Below are positions 1-10,479 of a DNA stretch of 42,503 nt, piece after piece. The notes under the pieces are model-generated. The model did no database searches, was not told the origin of the DNA, and saw only the letters and a list, made by a program, of their open reading frames with translations. Position 1 is the stretch's first letter. Each line of letters opens with the position of its first letter. The translations under genes were made by a program, and so were the position numbers. Origin of the DNA: Ophiocordyceps camponoti-saundersi (nom. inval.) (lineage: Eukaryota > Ascomycota > Sordariomycetes > Hypocreales > Ophiocordycipitaceae); the NCBI GenBank assembly GCA_003339415.1, contig PDHQ01000290.1, positions 1-42,503 of the forward strand, read 5' to 3'.

Positions 1-1
1 T

Positions 2-793
2 AAGCTTAAAGAATTAAATAAAGAATATATAGGCTTCTTAGATATACCTTCGAAGCCTAGAAATAAATTAAAGAAAGCTATTATATAGCTTAGTAAAGAA
101 ATAATATTATAATATTAGAAAGAAATAGGCTCTCTATTATATTTAGCCTTATAAATAAGACCCGATATATTATATTCTATTATATCTTATACTAGATTTA
201 GTAGTAAACCTAATATTATATATATAAATACTTTAAATACTATCTAGAAATATTTAAATAAATATCTAGATAAAGCTATTATATATAAAGGTAATATACC
301 TTATAATAGCTATTATATTAAAGGTTTTTTAGATACTAGCTAAGCTTTTAATTTAATAGAAAGAAAAAGTATTTTAGGTTATTATTTCTTTATATATAAT
401 AATATTATAAGCTAGTCCTATACTAAATAAAAAGCTATAGCACTTAGCAGCTACGAGGCTAAGTTTATAGGTCTAAGGGAGGCTAATAAAGAAGCCTTAT
501 ACCTTAATAAGCTATTTTTATTAATAAATAATAGCTTAAATATTAAAATACCTACTATAATACCTTATTTATTAATAGATAATATTATAGCTTTAAGGCT
601 AGCAAAAAATCCTAAATTTTATAAAAGGTTAAAATATATTAACTTAACTTATTTTTATTTAAGATAAAACTTAAGAAATAAACTTATAAATATTTATTAT
701 ACTAAAAGTAAAGATAATATAGCAGATATCTTTACTAAAGAATTAGATAGCACTACCTTCCACGGTCTTACTAATCTATTATCTTTAAAATAA
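2..793 (+). pseudogene. Ty1/copia pol, RNase H C-terminus (RIP-decayed)
   Basis: One uninterrupted frame (264 codons with internal stops, no frameshift) enters from the left edge and ends at a TAA at 791-793. In order it shows the copia landmarks: GSLLYLAL then RPD (about codons 40-55), GFLDTS followed by a stop where Trp belongs, ERKSILGYYFF, KAIALSSYEAKF, a LIDN motif, NPKFYKRLKYI and near the end ADIFTKEL. In the family NPxFHxRTKHI is usual, so both His are Tyr here. Stops sit where Gln or Trp is expected (for example S-stop-SYTK-stop-K for SWxSKKQ). The changes are the C-to-T and G-to-A outcomes of RIP. Family assignment is firm; the element is dead. The start is outside the window. Confidence 0.93.
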
Positions 794-1210
794 GCTTATT
801 TTAATAAAGAGGTTTTTTATCTTATTTAAGCTTTTCTTAGATTTTCCTCTTATAATTTTTTTTTAAAATTATTACTTTTACTATTTTCCTTTTTATAAAA
901 GGTTTTTAAAATTTTATAAATTAAATAAATAATATTATATTATAAGTTTTATAATTTTTATCTTATTTATAATAAATAATAAATAAATAACTAAACGTAT
1001 TTATTTAAAGGAGGCTATAAGTACTTATAATAATTTTTATTCTTTATAATAAATAATAAAGGTATAAATAACTAATATAAAAATATAATAACTACTTTAT
1101 AATATAATATAGAAAATCTAGTATTTTATTATATTTATTATATAAATAAATAACTAAGGTTATTATTTTATACCTTAAAAGCACTAATATAATATATTAT
1201 TACCTTCGTA
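794..1210 (+). other. Probable 3' LTR/flank of the copia element
   Basis: Very AT-rich, non-coding stretch directly after the copia stop codon, where the 3' untranslated end and 3' LTR should lie. Short purine runs occur at about 805-812 and 1010-1017, but no second LTR copy is in the window for comparison, so LTR borders cannot be set. No other gene is visible. Confidence 0.35.
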
Positions 1211-1690
1211 TATAAGGCTCCGGCCCTCTAAGGCTAAGAATAATATAGACTTTTAAAACCTTATACGGATCCGTTATAGTTAGCGTTTCTAAACTCTACG
1301 GAAATAGGTAATACGGAAAGCCGAATATTAAACTAACTATAATACTTTCTAGACTTCCGAAAATACTCCTAAATACGTTATCTTCTAGCATATAGAATAA
1401 CCCTCTCCTTAACCGGAAAGGTTACTACGTTTATAAGAAATTAAGTATTTAAAGAAGAGGTTTTTCCTACTACTTAGTAGATAGTAATTTAATTACTTAC
1501 TCTCTTCCCTACCTTCTAAATAATTCTATTATTAACCTATTATTATAAAACTACTACTATTCTAATCTAATTTAAACGCGCTTTTATATCTAATAATCCT
1601 ATTATTTAAATCTTTATTACTAGATAATTAATTATCTTCCTAACCTTAAACTAATCGAAAGTGCTGTCCGACTTCTATCTTATACTTATA
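1211..1690 (-). other. Unassigned decayed frame left of element G
   Basis: On the minus strand one frame from about 1690 to 1215 is fairly open, with peptides such as NIRLSVLPISVEF and QGFKSLYYS once RIP stops are read as Gln. I do not recognise the family. The segment starts TATAAGG at 1211, like the reversed LTR end of element H, so it may be the far end of element G, but I could not align it to H. No promoter, RNA gene or intact frame is visible. Confidence 0.3.
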
Positions 1691-1862
1691 ATACTAATTT
1701 ATTTTATAATATCTGCCGCTAAGCGATCTATTTCTTTATTTAAAAGTTTCCGCTAAAAGCTAATATTTATAAGTAAGTTATAAACTACTCCTTTTTTACT
1801 TATAAGTAATTATAATTCCGGGGCTATCTTTAAGTTCCTAAGTAAGAACTTTTTACTATTAT

Positions 1863-2072
1863 TATAAAGGTCTTACTAAGGCGACTGCGGAAGTAAGCTA
1901 AAGTAGAGTTATAATTAAAGCTATCGAAGAGAGGAAAGAAAAGGGAGAGAAGCCCCCTTCCTAAGCTAGCTATATACCCCGCGCGATAACTAAGCGCTAT
2001 TAGGAAAACCTAAATATATCCGCTATAATCCCCCTTATCTAGCTACGATTAGTTATAAACTAATTCTTTATA
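1863..2072. repeat. Left LTR of the 1.78-kb element
   Basis: Aligns to 3429-3638 over its full 210 bp. Long blocks are identical, including the GC-rich stretch TACCCCGCGCGATAACTAAG at about 1975. Differences are mostly C/T and G/A transitions, for example TTAGGAAAA here against TCGGGAAGA on the right. Confidence 0.88.
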
Positions 2073-3428
2073 TAGCCCCCTCCTTAAGCTAGCCGAAGAA
2101 GTAAGAGCGTAGGATAGAAAAGTTATATATTACTACGCTAGCGGGACGCTTTATATAAACCCTAGCCGATAGCCTAATAGCCTCCGTAAAGATAAGGATA
2201 AGAGGGCGAAAAGGCTCCCTTATAGCCCGAGGATTTAAACCCCGATTTTTATAAAGAAGATTCTAATAAGCTTAGAATTATAGCACCGCTTAAGGTAGGA
2301 ATTAATAAACTTATATACTAATAGTAAAAACTTACTTATATAGCTAATATATAGGATTAGGTAGTACTATACTAGTTATAGGAAGCTTAAAGAATACCCT
2401 AATCGTAGTAAATAGTAAAGCTAGCTATATACTTATCGCTATATACCGCTAGCGCTAATTTATAAGCTAAAGCGTAATATAATTATAGTATATATTTACT
2501 AATAAATCTATACGCTTAAGCCGCGCGCGGACTATCCTTATATAAAGTAACGTAATAAGGCTAGAAATTACCTAAGCTATAATATTTAGCGTATACTTAT
2601 CCCTCCTTACTTATTATCTCCCTAATTAAAATACTCCGGATCTACCTCTAATTACCTTACTTTACTTATAAAAAGCCCTAACCCTAATATCCTTATTTAC
2701 TTACGAAGCTTTAGATAATTATACTTAAAATAACTAATCTAGTTATACTAATAATAACGCTAGCGCTTAGTAATACTAAAATAAGATTATATAAACGCGA
2801 TATTTATTAGGTTAATAAAAAAAGGGGGCGGTAAATTAACTAGCGCGTTAGGAATATTCCCGGAACTAAATATTTTATTAAAACCTTAGAGAAGGCTAGC
2901 GAAAGCTATATATATTATAAGCTAGTTCTTACGATCTAAGCGCTCTTATAGCTCCTTATATAGCCCGGATAAGAGTAAAATATTCTTAGTATAGTTAGAC
3001 TAATATAATAGTCTAGCCTCGAAGAGGGTATATTCTTACCTTATAATATATTCTCCGAGGGGCTCTAATAGCCCCTAATATATCTTAATTAAGGAAAAAC
3101 CTACTCGGCGCTCCTTATAACTCTCCTTAAGAAGCTTAGAGATATACGCTAAAAAAGCTTTAAGCTAAAAAGAAAAATCTATAGCCGTAGTAACGTATAA
3201 AAAGAATATCTACTAGAAAATGCCGAGATAAGAAAAGACGTAGTAAAACTAGAACTTAGGCTCCTTAATTACGGCTCCGTCGATTATAAATTTAGTATAT
3301 ATAGCAGCTAGCTAAGAATCTAAGCTAGAATAAGCCGAAAATAGCTCTAATATAGGCAGAATTTAATAGCGTTCTATACTAAGATCTTACTTTTATATTC
3401 GGTTAGCGGTAAGAGGAGCTTTAATTAA

Positions 3429-3638
3429 TATAAAGGTTTTACTAAGGCGATTACGGAAGTAAGCTAAAATAGAGTTATAATTAAAGTTATCGAAGAGATA
3501 AAGGAAAAAGAAGAGAAGCCCCCTTTCTAAGCTAGCTATATACCCCGCGCGATAACTAAGCGCTATCGGGAAGACCTAAATATATCCGCTATAATCCCCC
3601 CTATCTAGCTATAATTAGTTATAAACTAATCCCTTATA
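3429..3638. repeat. Right LTR of the 1.78-kb element
   Basis: Direct repeat partner of 1863-2072, starting TATAAAGG and ending CCCTTATA, followed by the ATTAT target duplication at 3639-3643. Confidence 0.88.
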
Positions 3639-5703
3639 ATTATATTTATTTAATAAATATATAATTTCCTTATAATAAGATACCTTAATAAGAATATTAC
3701 TTTTATATTTTTTTAATAAGAATTTTACTAAAATAAGATATTTACGAATATAGTATATTTTATTTATAATTATTATTATTACGGGGATTACTTAAATTAC
3801 TAATAGCGCTAAGGATTACTTTAGCCGCTGCCCCCGCTTAAATAGTTTTAAATAACTCTATTAGTAAACTTTATAACTAAGCTTTTTACCTCTAATAAAT
3901 CTTAGCCTTATTTCCTTATAATTATTATAAATTATTTTTTTAAGTATATTTAGCTTAAAGCTATAATATTAATAGATACCGAGTAATACGCTAAACGCTT
4001 TATTTAATATTAGTAATAATTTTATAGCTTCCCTTAGAAGTTAATCTCTAACCGTAAGTTAAACTAAATAAGTTATTTCTAATTTACTTTTTATTACCTT
4101 ACCGGGGTATAAAGGCTCCTCTTTATAGCTTATTATCCTTAAACTAATAGCGGTATAAAGCGTATAAACTAAGAGGTATAAGCTATTTTATATTATATAA
4201 TCTCCTTTTTATAATTTAACTAGCTTTATTATTTATTAATATACTAGCTTACTTTAAATATCTAGGACTTATTTATAATAAATATAAGTCCTAATTATTT
4301 ACTTTATAGCTTTAATATTACCTTTTTAAATTATTTATTTAAAATTATCGCTTTAGTTTTATTCTTAAAAAGGCAGGCTATAACGTTCGCTTATTACCTT
4401 TATAATAATATTAAGCTAGCTTAGGCTTTTATCGCCTAGGCTTAGTAATAATAAAAAGATTTATTTAATAAGTCCCGCCGCTTTACGAAATAGTTTTAAA
4501 TAAGTAATTTTATATAGCTTAACCTTATATATATATAGTCTAACTATTTATCTTAAAAGCTTAATAATTTTAAAAATAAGTATAAGGTAATAGCTATATT
4601 ATTATTATTTATTATTATTTTAGGTATATTACTTAATATTTATCTTATTTTTTATATTAATTTTATCGAACGCGCTACTAGTAACCCGCTATTTTCTTAA
4701 TCGCTAGCTAACTCCTAGCTAAACCCCCTCTTATATCTCTCTTATAATAACCTATCTCTTAATAAATATAAAGTTAAGGAAATCCTCGCCGCGAAGAATA
4801 TAAGAGGCCGCCGCCCGCTAAATATTCCGCCTTATTATTTTATTTTTATAAAATAAAAAAGCTATATTATTTCTATATAAAAGCCGCTTAATAACCTTAA
4901 TTATTATATAATATTAAACTAATTTAAGTTTATATAAAATAATATATACTTTTATAATAGCTTAGGGTAAACTTAACTATATATTTATTTACTCTCTCTT
5001 TTAAGCTAATTATTTTTATTAAGTAATATTCCCCTTATATAAAGTAATTTTTCCGCCCTTTTCTTACTTTTTATCTCCCTTTATCCCCTTTTTATATTAG
5101 CTTTAAGCTAATATCTATATTATTTATCTTAATAGTAAAATTATTTATAATAGTTAATTAGCTTAAGAGATTATTATAGCGTTAGCTATAAGCGGGCGCT
5201 AGTATTAACCTGCGATAAATATATCCTTAAGTAAGGGAGGGCGAATTATAAGGCGGCGGAAATATATATAATAATAATAATAGTAAGATTCCTCCTTATC
5301 TAGCCTTTATATTACGCGCGGCGCGCTTATTAATAAGCGTAAATTTACTTTTTTAATATAAGAAAAAGCGGGAGAATAAGTAATACGTATAAGCGGCCGA
5401 TAATTATAAGCTAAATAATATATATAAATTAATAATAAGGGCGTATAATAAGGTAGTAAAAGCGGCACTGCTTAAGCTAAATAGCTTATATAAACTAATA
5501 AGCATTATAAATATTTAGCGTAAGATATTATTATATTTCTTAATCTTACGCTTATATATATTAATATTAGCTTAGCGGTTTATAATATAAGCGGCCCGCT
5601 TATTACGCTATTAGTTAAAAATTGAACGCTAATATTTTTTTTACTATTAAAAAGAGGCCTTATACCGCGCTATAAAGGAATTAAGCTTAGAGGCGAGTAT
5701 ACC

Positions 5704-5730
5704 TTATTATTATTATTATTATTATTATTA
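5704..5730 (-). repeat. (TTA)9 microsatellite, a likely mutated polyglutamine tract
   Basis: Nine TTA units on the plus strand are nine consecutive TAA codons on the minus strand, in frame with the decayed first reading frame of element G. The equivalent frame of element H has Gln-like stop clusters at the same place. The simplest reading is a former CAA/CAG run in which every CpA became TpA. Confidence 0.6.
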
Positions 5731-6604
5731 ATATTATATTATTATTATAAATATATTATAAGTTAAGGTATAAGGGGCGGGGATAGCGATTATATTACTA
5801 ATAGTAAGGATAAGCGCGGAGGTATATTATTAGTTAAATATAGTAAGGGCGTAAAAGTTTATCGCTAGGCGTAAAGTAATATAAGCTATAGCTAATATAG
5901 CTTATAAGTAATTAATATAAGTAATAAACTTAAGTATTAAGCGGGCGTAGCAGCTAGGGACTTTTTTAATATAAGTATAAGCAGGCGAGGCGATAGCTTA
6001 TCTTTTTTTAATTATTATATATAAATTATAAATAGCCCGGCGTAAGCGTATATTTATAGTAAATAAGTGCTTTTCTTAGAGGTATTATTTTCGCTATAAT
6101 TTATATATTTTATAAGCCGCCTTATAGCTTTATTAATAATTAATATTATAGCTATTATAAAAGTTTTAAATATAAAGTATATATAGATATTTTATTTTTT
6201 ATAATATAGTAACGCTTTTATTATTTAAGTCTCCCTTTATAGCGTATCTACTTATTATATAAAATAGTAACTATAGCTAATTAGTTAATATATTAATAAG
6301 GCGAGAAGATAACTTAATAAGTATAAAAAGCTTAAAAAATAGCGGCGATAAAAGATAATAATAATAATAATAGAAAAAATAAAAATAATAATATAAAAAA
6401 TAATTATAAGAATATAATAGCGGGCTAATAAACTAATAAGTATAAATAATAAATTTACTTAGTAAGAAAAATAATTTAGCTAGCTTAAGGAGAAAAGAGA
6501 AAAAAGGAGGAAAAAAATTTTCTATATAAGGGATATTTTAGCTTATACCTTATACGTATATATACCGCGGCCGGAAATACTTTTTTCCCTAAAGCGGCGG
6601 GGTA

Positions 6605-6765
6605 TATAAGGGATTCGGGCTATACTTAAATAGCTAAGTTATATAAGGGTGCTTAGTTAAGTTTACGCGTATAATAGGCGCGGGGTATATATAAGCGTAT
6701 ATAATTAGTTAGCGCTACTTATAAGCCGCGCGCGGGCTATATATAGATTATAACCCTAAGTATAT
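6605..6765 (-). repeat. Shortened LTR of element G
   Basis: Starts TATAAGGGATTCGGGCTATA, the reverse complement of the LTR end of element H (8160-8191), and ends CCCTAAGTATA, resembling the reversed LTR start. It also keeps a GC-rich palindromic core (CCGCGCGCGGGC at about 6727). It is about 25 bp shorter than the LTRs of H. Confidence 0.6.
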
Positions 6766-6799
6766 ATATTATATATATTTTAAAACCTCCTAAGTTAAT

Positions 6800-8000
6800 T
6801 AATATTATTAGAGTTAGCTTTATATAGGAGTATTAGAGTGTTAGACTTTAGTATTATAAACTCTTATAGCTAAGTAATTTTTTATATTTATAAATAACTA
6901 AACTCTTCCCTTTAAATACCTTTTACCGCTCCTAATATAATATTTATTCTTTTTTATATTATACTTTTACTTTAAGTTATATTTATTTACTTACTTTTAT
7001 TAATAATTAAATTAAGCCTCCTTTTTTCATAAGATATTATTTACCTTAACTTTTACCTAATAATAACCCTTTTTTATAGTAACTTTAACTTATATTACTC
7101 TTTTTAAGATTATTATAAATAATCCTCCCTTAATATAACCGATTTCCTTAAGCTTATAACTAGCTTCTATTTTAAACTTATTACGCCTCTAAGTAAAGTT
7201 ACTTAAGTAATATATAATAAGTAAATTAATATTATTAACTTAATATAAGCTATATTAGATTACTAAGCGATATATTAAGAAAATAACCTTAACTTTATTA
7301 ACTTTAACTATATATTTTAAATTATTAATATTAATATTAACTTTTATCTTAATATAATATTAACTAAGATTTAGCGCTTTTTTTACTTAAATATCTTTAT
7401 AGCTAAGGTATAAAACTAACTTAAACTAAGCTTTTACTTTACTTTTATACTTAATAAGCTTAAGGGTATAGTAGCTTTATTTTATAAATAGCTAAAAATA
7501 ATAATAAAAATAATACTAATATTACCTATTTATACTTACCTTATATTATAAAAATAGTAAAACTAGGTAATATTAGCTATTATAGTAATTATAAAGTAAG
7601 CTTAATATTACTAATATATTAATTTTACTAACTTATATTAGTAAAAATATTAGGAGGTAATAAAGGCGTAAAAATCTAAAATTAGCGCGGCCCGCTATAG
7701 CGCTTAGTATAACTTCCTTTATATTATTTCGATAAACTTATTAATATTTTAAATAATAAAGCGCTACGCCTAGCTTTATAGCTAAGCTATACTAAAGCTT
7801 ATATATATTCTAATATTATAAAAATACTTTAAGTTAACTTTAATATTTATTTTTTTAGAAAAGACTATATTATTAAGCTAATAATTTTTTCTTATTTTTA
7901 CTAATTTAGCCCCTTTACTTACTAAAAATAAACTTTTTCCTTCTTTTTATATTAAATATATTATTATTTCTAAAAACGTTTATATTTATCTTATTTTATT
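6800..8000 (+). pseudogene. LINE1 part 1: endonuclease-side portion of Tad-like ORF2
   Basis: This stretch aligns closely to the reverse complement of 27120-28350 (LINE2), including a shared 20-base block at 7685-7704 and 27478-27497. The decayed frames match those of LINE2, where a STIDL-like peptide (NTINLAQ after restoring Gln) and a following block resembling GSDHxPI point to the C-terminal part of a LINE endonuclease. The last part (about 7905-8000) reads KLFPSFYIKYIIISKNVYIY, which in LINE2 is KLFPPFYIKYLIITNNIYSA, just upstream of the RT domain. The element is cut at 8001-8005 by element H and resumes at 14489. Its 5' end abuts element G, and I see no ORF1 upstream. Confidence 0.75.
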
Positions 8001-8005
8001 ACTTT

Positions 8006-8191
8006 TATAAAGGTTCGGCCTCTAAGCTATCTACGAGGAGGTGACTTTATTATTTAAAATAATTATAAAGAATTATAGAAAAGGGGTCGTAACGCCTAAT
8101 AAGGGTAGGCGATCCGCGCGCGCGCCGCGCGCGGAAATAACTAATTACCTTATATAACTTAGCTATTCGGGCATAGCCCGAATCCCTTATA
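8006..8191 (+). repeat. Left LTR of element H
   Basis: Pairs with 14301-14488. It contains the near-palindromic CCGCGCGCGCGCC block at 8114-8133 and an imperfect hairpin ATTCGGGC..GCCCGAAT at about 8164-8183. It ends CCCTTATA. It is more mutated than the right LTR: TATATAAC at 8151-8158 stands where the right LTR has CACGTGAC. Confidence 0.88.
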
Positions 8192-8399
8192 TACCCCGCC
8201 GCCCCGGGAAAATAGAAATTCTATCCCTAGTAAAGGTATAAGTTAAAATAAAATAAAAATTCCCTTACGCGTTCCTTTTCCTTTCTTTTCTTTTTTTATA
8301 TATTACTTATTCTAAAAATATTAACTTTATCGTTATTACGCTATCGCCGCGCTATCTTTTTATATTATTTTTTCTATTAATATATTATTTTATTTATTA

Positions 8400-9540
8400 T
8401 CTTACTAATATATTAGCCGCGCCTTCGATATTAATTTACGCTATAAGGGAGTACGTAATATAGGGAAATAGCGATAACGAAAACGCTATATTACTAATAG
8501 AAATATTATATATATATACGCTTTACCTTAATAATTTTATAAATAAGGGTATAGCTAAATATATCCGCGGCTAGGTAGCGGCCTATTAGGCGTATTATTT
8601 ATAGCGTAAAAGGTGCCTCTAAGAAAGGCACCTTTTCGCTAAGAATATACGCTTTTAGCGGGCTGCCTATAATTTATAGAATATAGCTACTAATAATAAA
8701 GCTATTTAGGAGCCTACCCGCGCTTATAAAGGTAATACTTTTAGCTATTATACTATCTTAACGCCCGCTTTTTAAGCTTACGCTAACTATTTTAAGATAT
8801 AGCTTAATACCGTATAATTTACTTCTTATATTATTATTAATATTTTTATATCCTTATCGCTTAAGCTATCTAGCTTTAATACTCTTATCCCCTTCGGTAA
8901 TAATATTATTCCCGCGCTTATATTATTAATATATTACTATAATATAAATAGCGCTATAATATAATATTAATAATATTAAGCTTAATAGTAAGGGTAAGTT
9001 ATTACTAGCTTTAACGCGTTTACCTTTTATTATAAAAAGTCTTTATAATAATAAAAATAAATTTAGTAAAATATTCTCGCCTTATAATAGGAGAAAGCGG
9101 CTACTTAGGCTAAAGATTAATAATAATAACTTAAAGCTAACTATAATATTTATATAGCCCTTACTAACTTTGCCGCCTTCCTATTACCGCCCTACGCCCC
9201 TTATCGCGCTTTAGCCGAGTAAAATTAGCCGCCGTAATCGCTATCGCTTATAGCTAGAGGTTATAATCGCTTATATAGCGCGTTAATATCTAAGCTTAGT
9301 ATATTTCTACGTAACTATAATAGTTTAAGCTAGGCGTAGTTAGCTAATAATATCGAGGAAAAAAAGGAGTAATAGAATATACTAAACGCGCTATAATAAT
9401 AAGAGGAAAAATAGGGATAGGAGGGGGGCGGGGTATAATAAGCTAAAAATAATTTACTAAAAAGGAGGGGGAATTTACTTAATTATTTACTTAATTAAGT
9501 TTAAATAAGAAAATATATCTAAAGCTATTATATATATAAA
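8400..9540 (+). pseudogene. Element H first frame, Gln-rich unknown protein
   Basis: A single frame (codons starting at 8461, 8701 and 8731) stays legible for about 380 codons if TAA/TAG are read as former Gln or Trp. It contains NENAILLIEILYIYTLYL, EPTRAYKGNTFSYYT and ALTNFAAFLLPPYAPYRAL. The stop clusters at about 8960-9120 and 9370-9430 look like Gln-rich, possibly coiled-coil segments, and the frame ends near KRGGIYLIIYLIKFK. No zinc knuckle or other gag hallmark is seen. Element G carries the same frame in reverse with a (TAA)9 run. By position, first after the LTR, it could be a gag-like protein, but this rests only on location. Confidence 0.45.
8603..8640. other. Well-preserved hairpin inside element H
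   Basis: AAAAGGTGCC (8608-8617) and GGCACCTTTT (8627-8636) form a perfect 10-bp stem with a 9-base loop, extended by AGCG/CGCT after one bulged T. It holds TGC and GCA, the only CpA/TpG context that survives in the window. In element G the corresponding site (about 6060-6090) has lost the pairing. It lies in the decayed first frame, so it may be chance. Confidence 0.6.
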
Positions 9541-10479
9541 TATCTCCCTAGCGTAACTTATAATTATTTAAAATAGCGTAATATTATAAGCTATCTAATA
9601 GCTTTTAAGTTAGCGTAATATATTTTTTCTATTTAACTAACGCTTAATAATAAGGGGGTTAGCTTCGTAAGCGTTACTTATAAGCGTTTTTCGCGGTAAA
9701 GATTTCCTTAATCTCGTATTCGTTAAAAGATAAGTTATTATTAAAGAGTTATAAAGAAAGTTTAAGATAGCTATTAGCGAGGGATTATAATAAAAGTAGA
9801 TTATATATAATATATTTAAGTAAATTAATATAAAATATAAAATATATACTTTTTAAAATATTAAGTATAATAATTAAAAGGGATAAAATAATAATAACTT
9901 TATACTTAGCTTTAAAGTAATCGAGTTTCTTAAATAAATAGTTAGAATAAATATAGCGAAAATTTAACTATATAAAATTACTAACTTAGAATTATTCCGT
10001 AAAGCGATAAATATTATTAAAAGCGTCCTACTACTTTTATTAAGCTTATATAATAGATACCTAAGCTAGCTAGATATTTTCTTATAAGTGCTAAGTAAAG
10101 GTAATAATATACCCCCTTAGGGAGGTAATTAGTGCGGAAAGCGTAAATAGCTATTAGATAAGGTTTAAGTTATATTTATATAATAAGTAGTTTAGACTTA
10201 CGCTTATTATAGATAATTTTCTATTATTTAACGCGAGTTAGTAAGTAAGTAAGTAAGAAGGCTAGTTAAGCTAAAAGAACGATATTATATAATAAAGAAT
10301 AGCTTATACCTTTTAGTTTATTTATTCTATACCGCTATTAGTTTATAGGTAATAAGCTATTAATATAAATTATTTAATATTTATAAGGCGGTAGAAAGTT
10401 AACTAAAAGTAACTTATTTAATTCGAACCGCGGTTAGATATAATAGCTATAAGAAAGCTATAAAAATACTACTAAGTAT

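Larger units (their letters stand above)
1863..3638. mobile_element. Complete short LTR element (1.78 kb) nested in element G
   Basis: Two direct repeats of equal length (210 bp) enclose 1356 bp. Each repeat starts TATAAAGG and ends in a pyrimidine run plus TTATA (CCCTTATA on the right). These are the RIP forms of the canonical TG...CA LTR ends. The flanks carry an exact 5-bp duplication ATTAT at 1858-1862 and 3639-3643, and element G homology continues on both sides. Just after the left LTR comes TAGCCCCCTCC, which could be a mutated TGG-type primer binding site. The interior is too short for gag-pol and I recognise no protein, so this is a non-autonomous or deleted element. Its termini match those of H, which suggests dependence on the same machinery (inference). 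Confidence 0.85.
1690..6765 (-). mobile_element. Element G: reverse copy of the H-type LTR element, incomplete
   Basis: Reverse-complemented, this region aligns by eye to element H over most of its length. Anchors are 6480-6765 with 8006-8310, 6040-6100 with 8590-8680, 4760-4800 with 9690-9720, about 3650-4200 with about 10290-10830, and 1740-1860 with 10830-10930. The right end (6605-6765) is a shortened LTR. Homology fades near 1690, so about 3 kb of H (11.2-14.3 kb) has no counterpart and G is truncated or deleted. It is split at 1858-1862 by a complete 1.78-kb LTR element. The minus-strand frame matching H's first frame runs through nine TAA codons at 5704-5730. Strong divergence from H suggests an old copy. 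Confidence 0.72.

Noticed and set aside
1211..1240. TATAAGGCTCCGG as the left LTR end of element G
   Set aside because: Only the first seven bases clearly match the reversed LTR of H, and the following 450 bp do not align, so the border of G was left open.
8108..8135. CG-rich block as a CpG island promoter
   Set aside because: It lies inside an LTR, is repeated at 14409-14430 and partly at 6727, and CpG simply survives RIP. No coding region follows.
10240..10258. GTAAGTAAGTAAGT run as a tandem-repeat regulatory site
   Set aside because: Only about four units inside a decayed frame; no second copy and no flanking signals.
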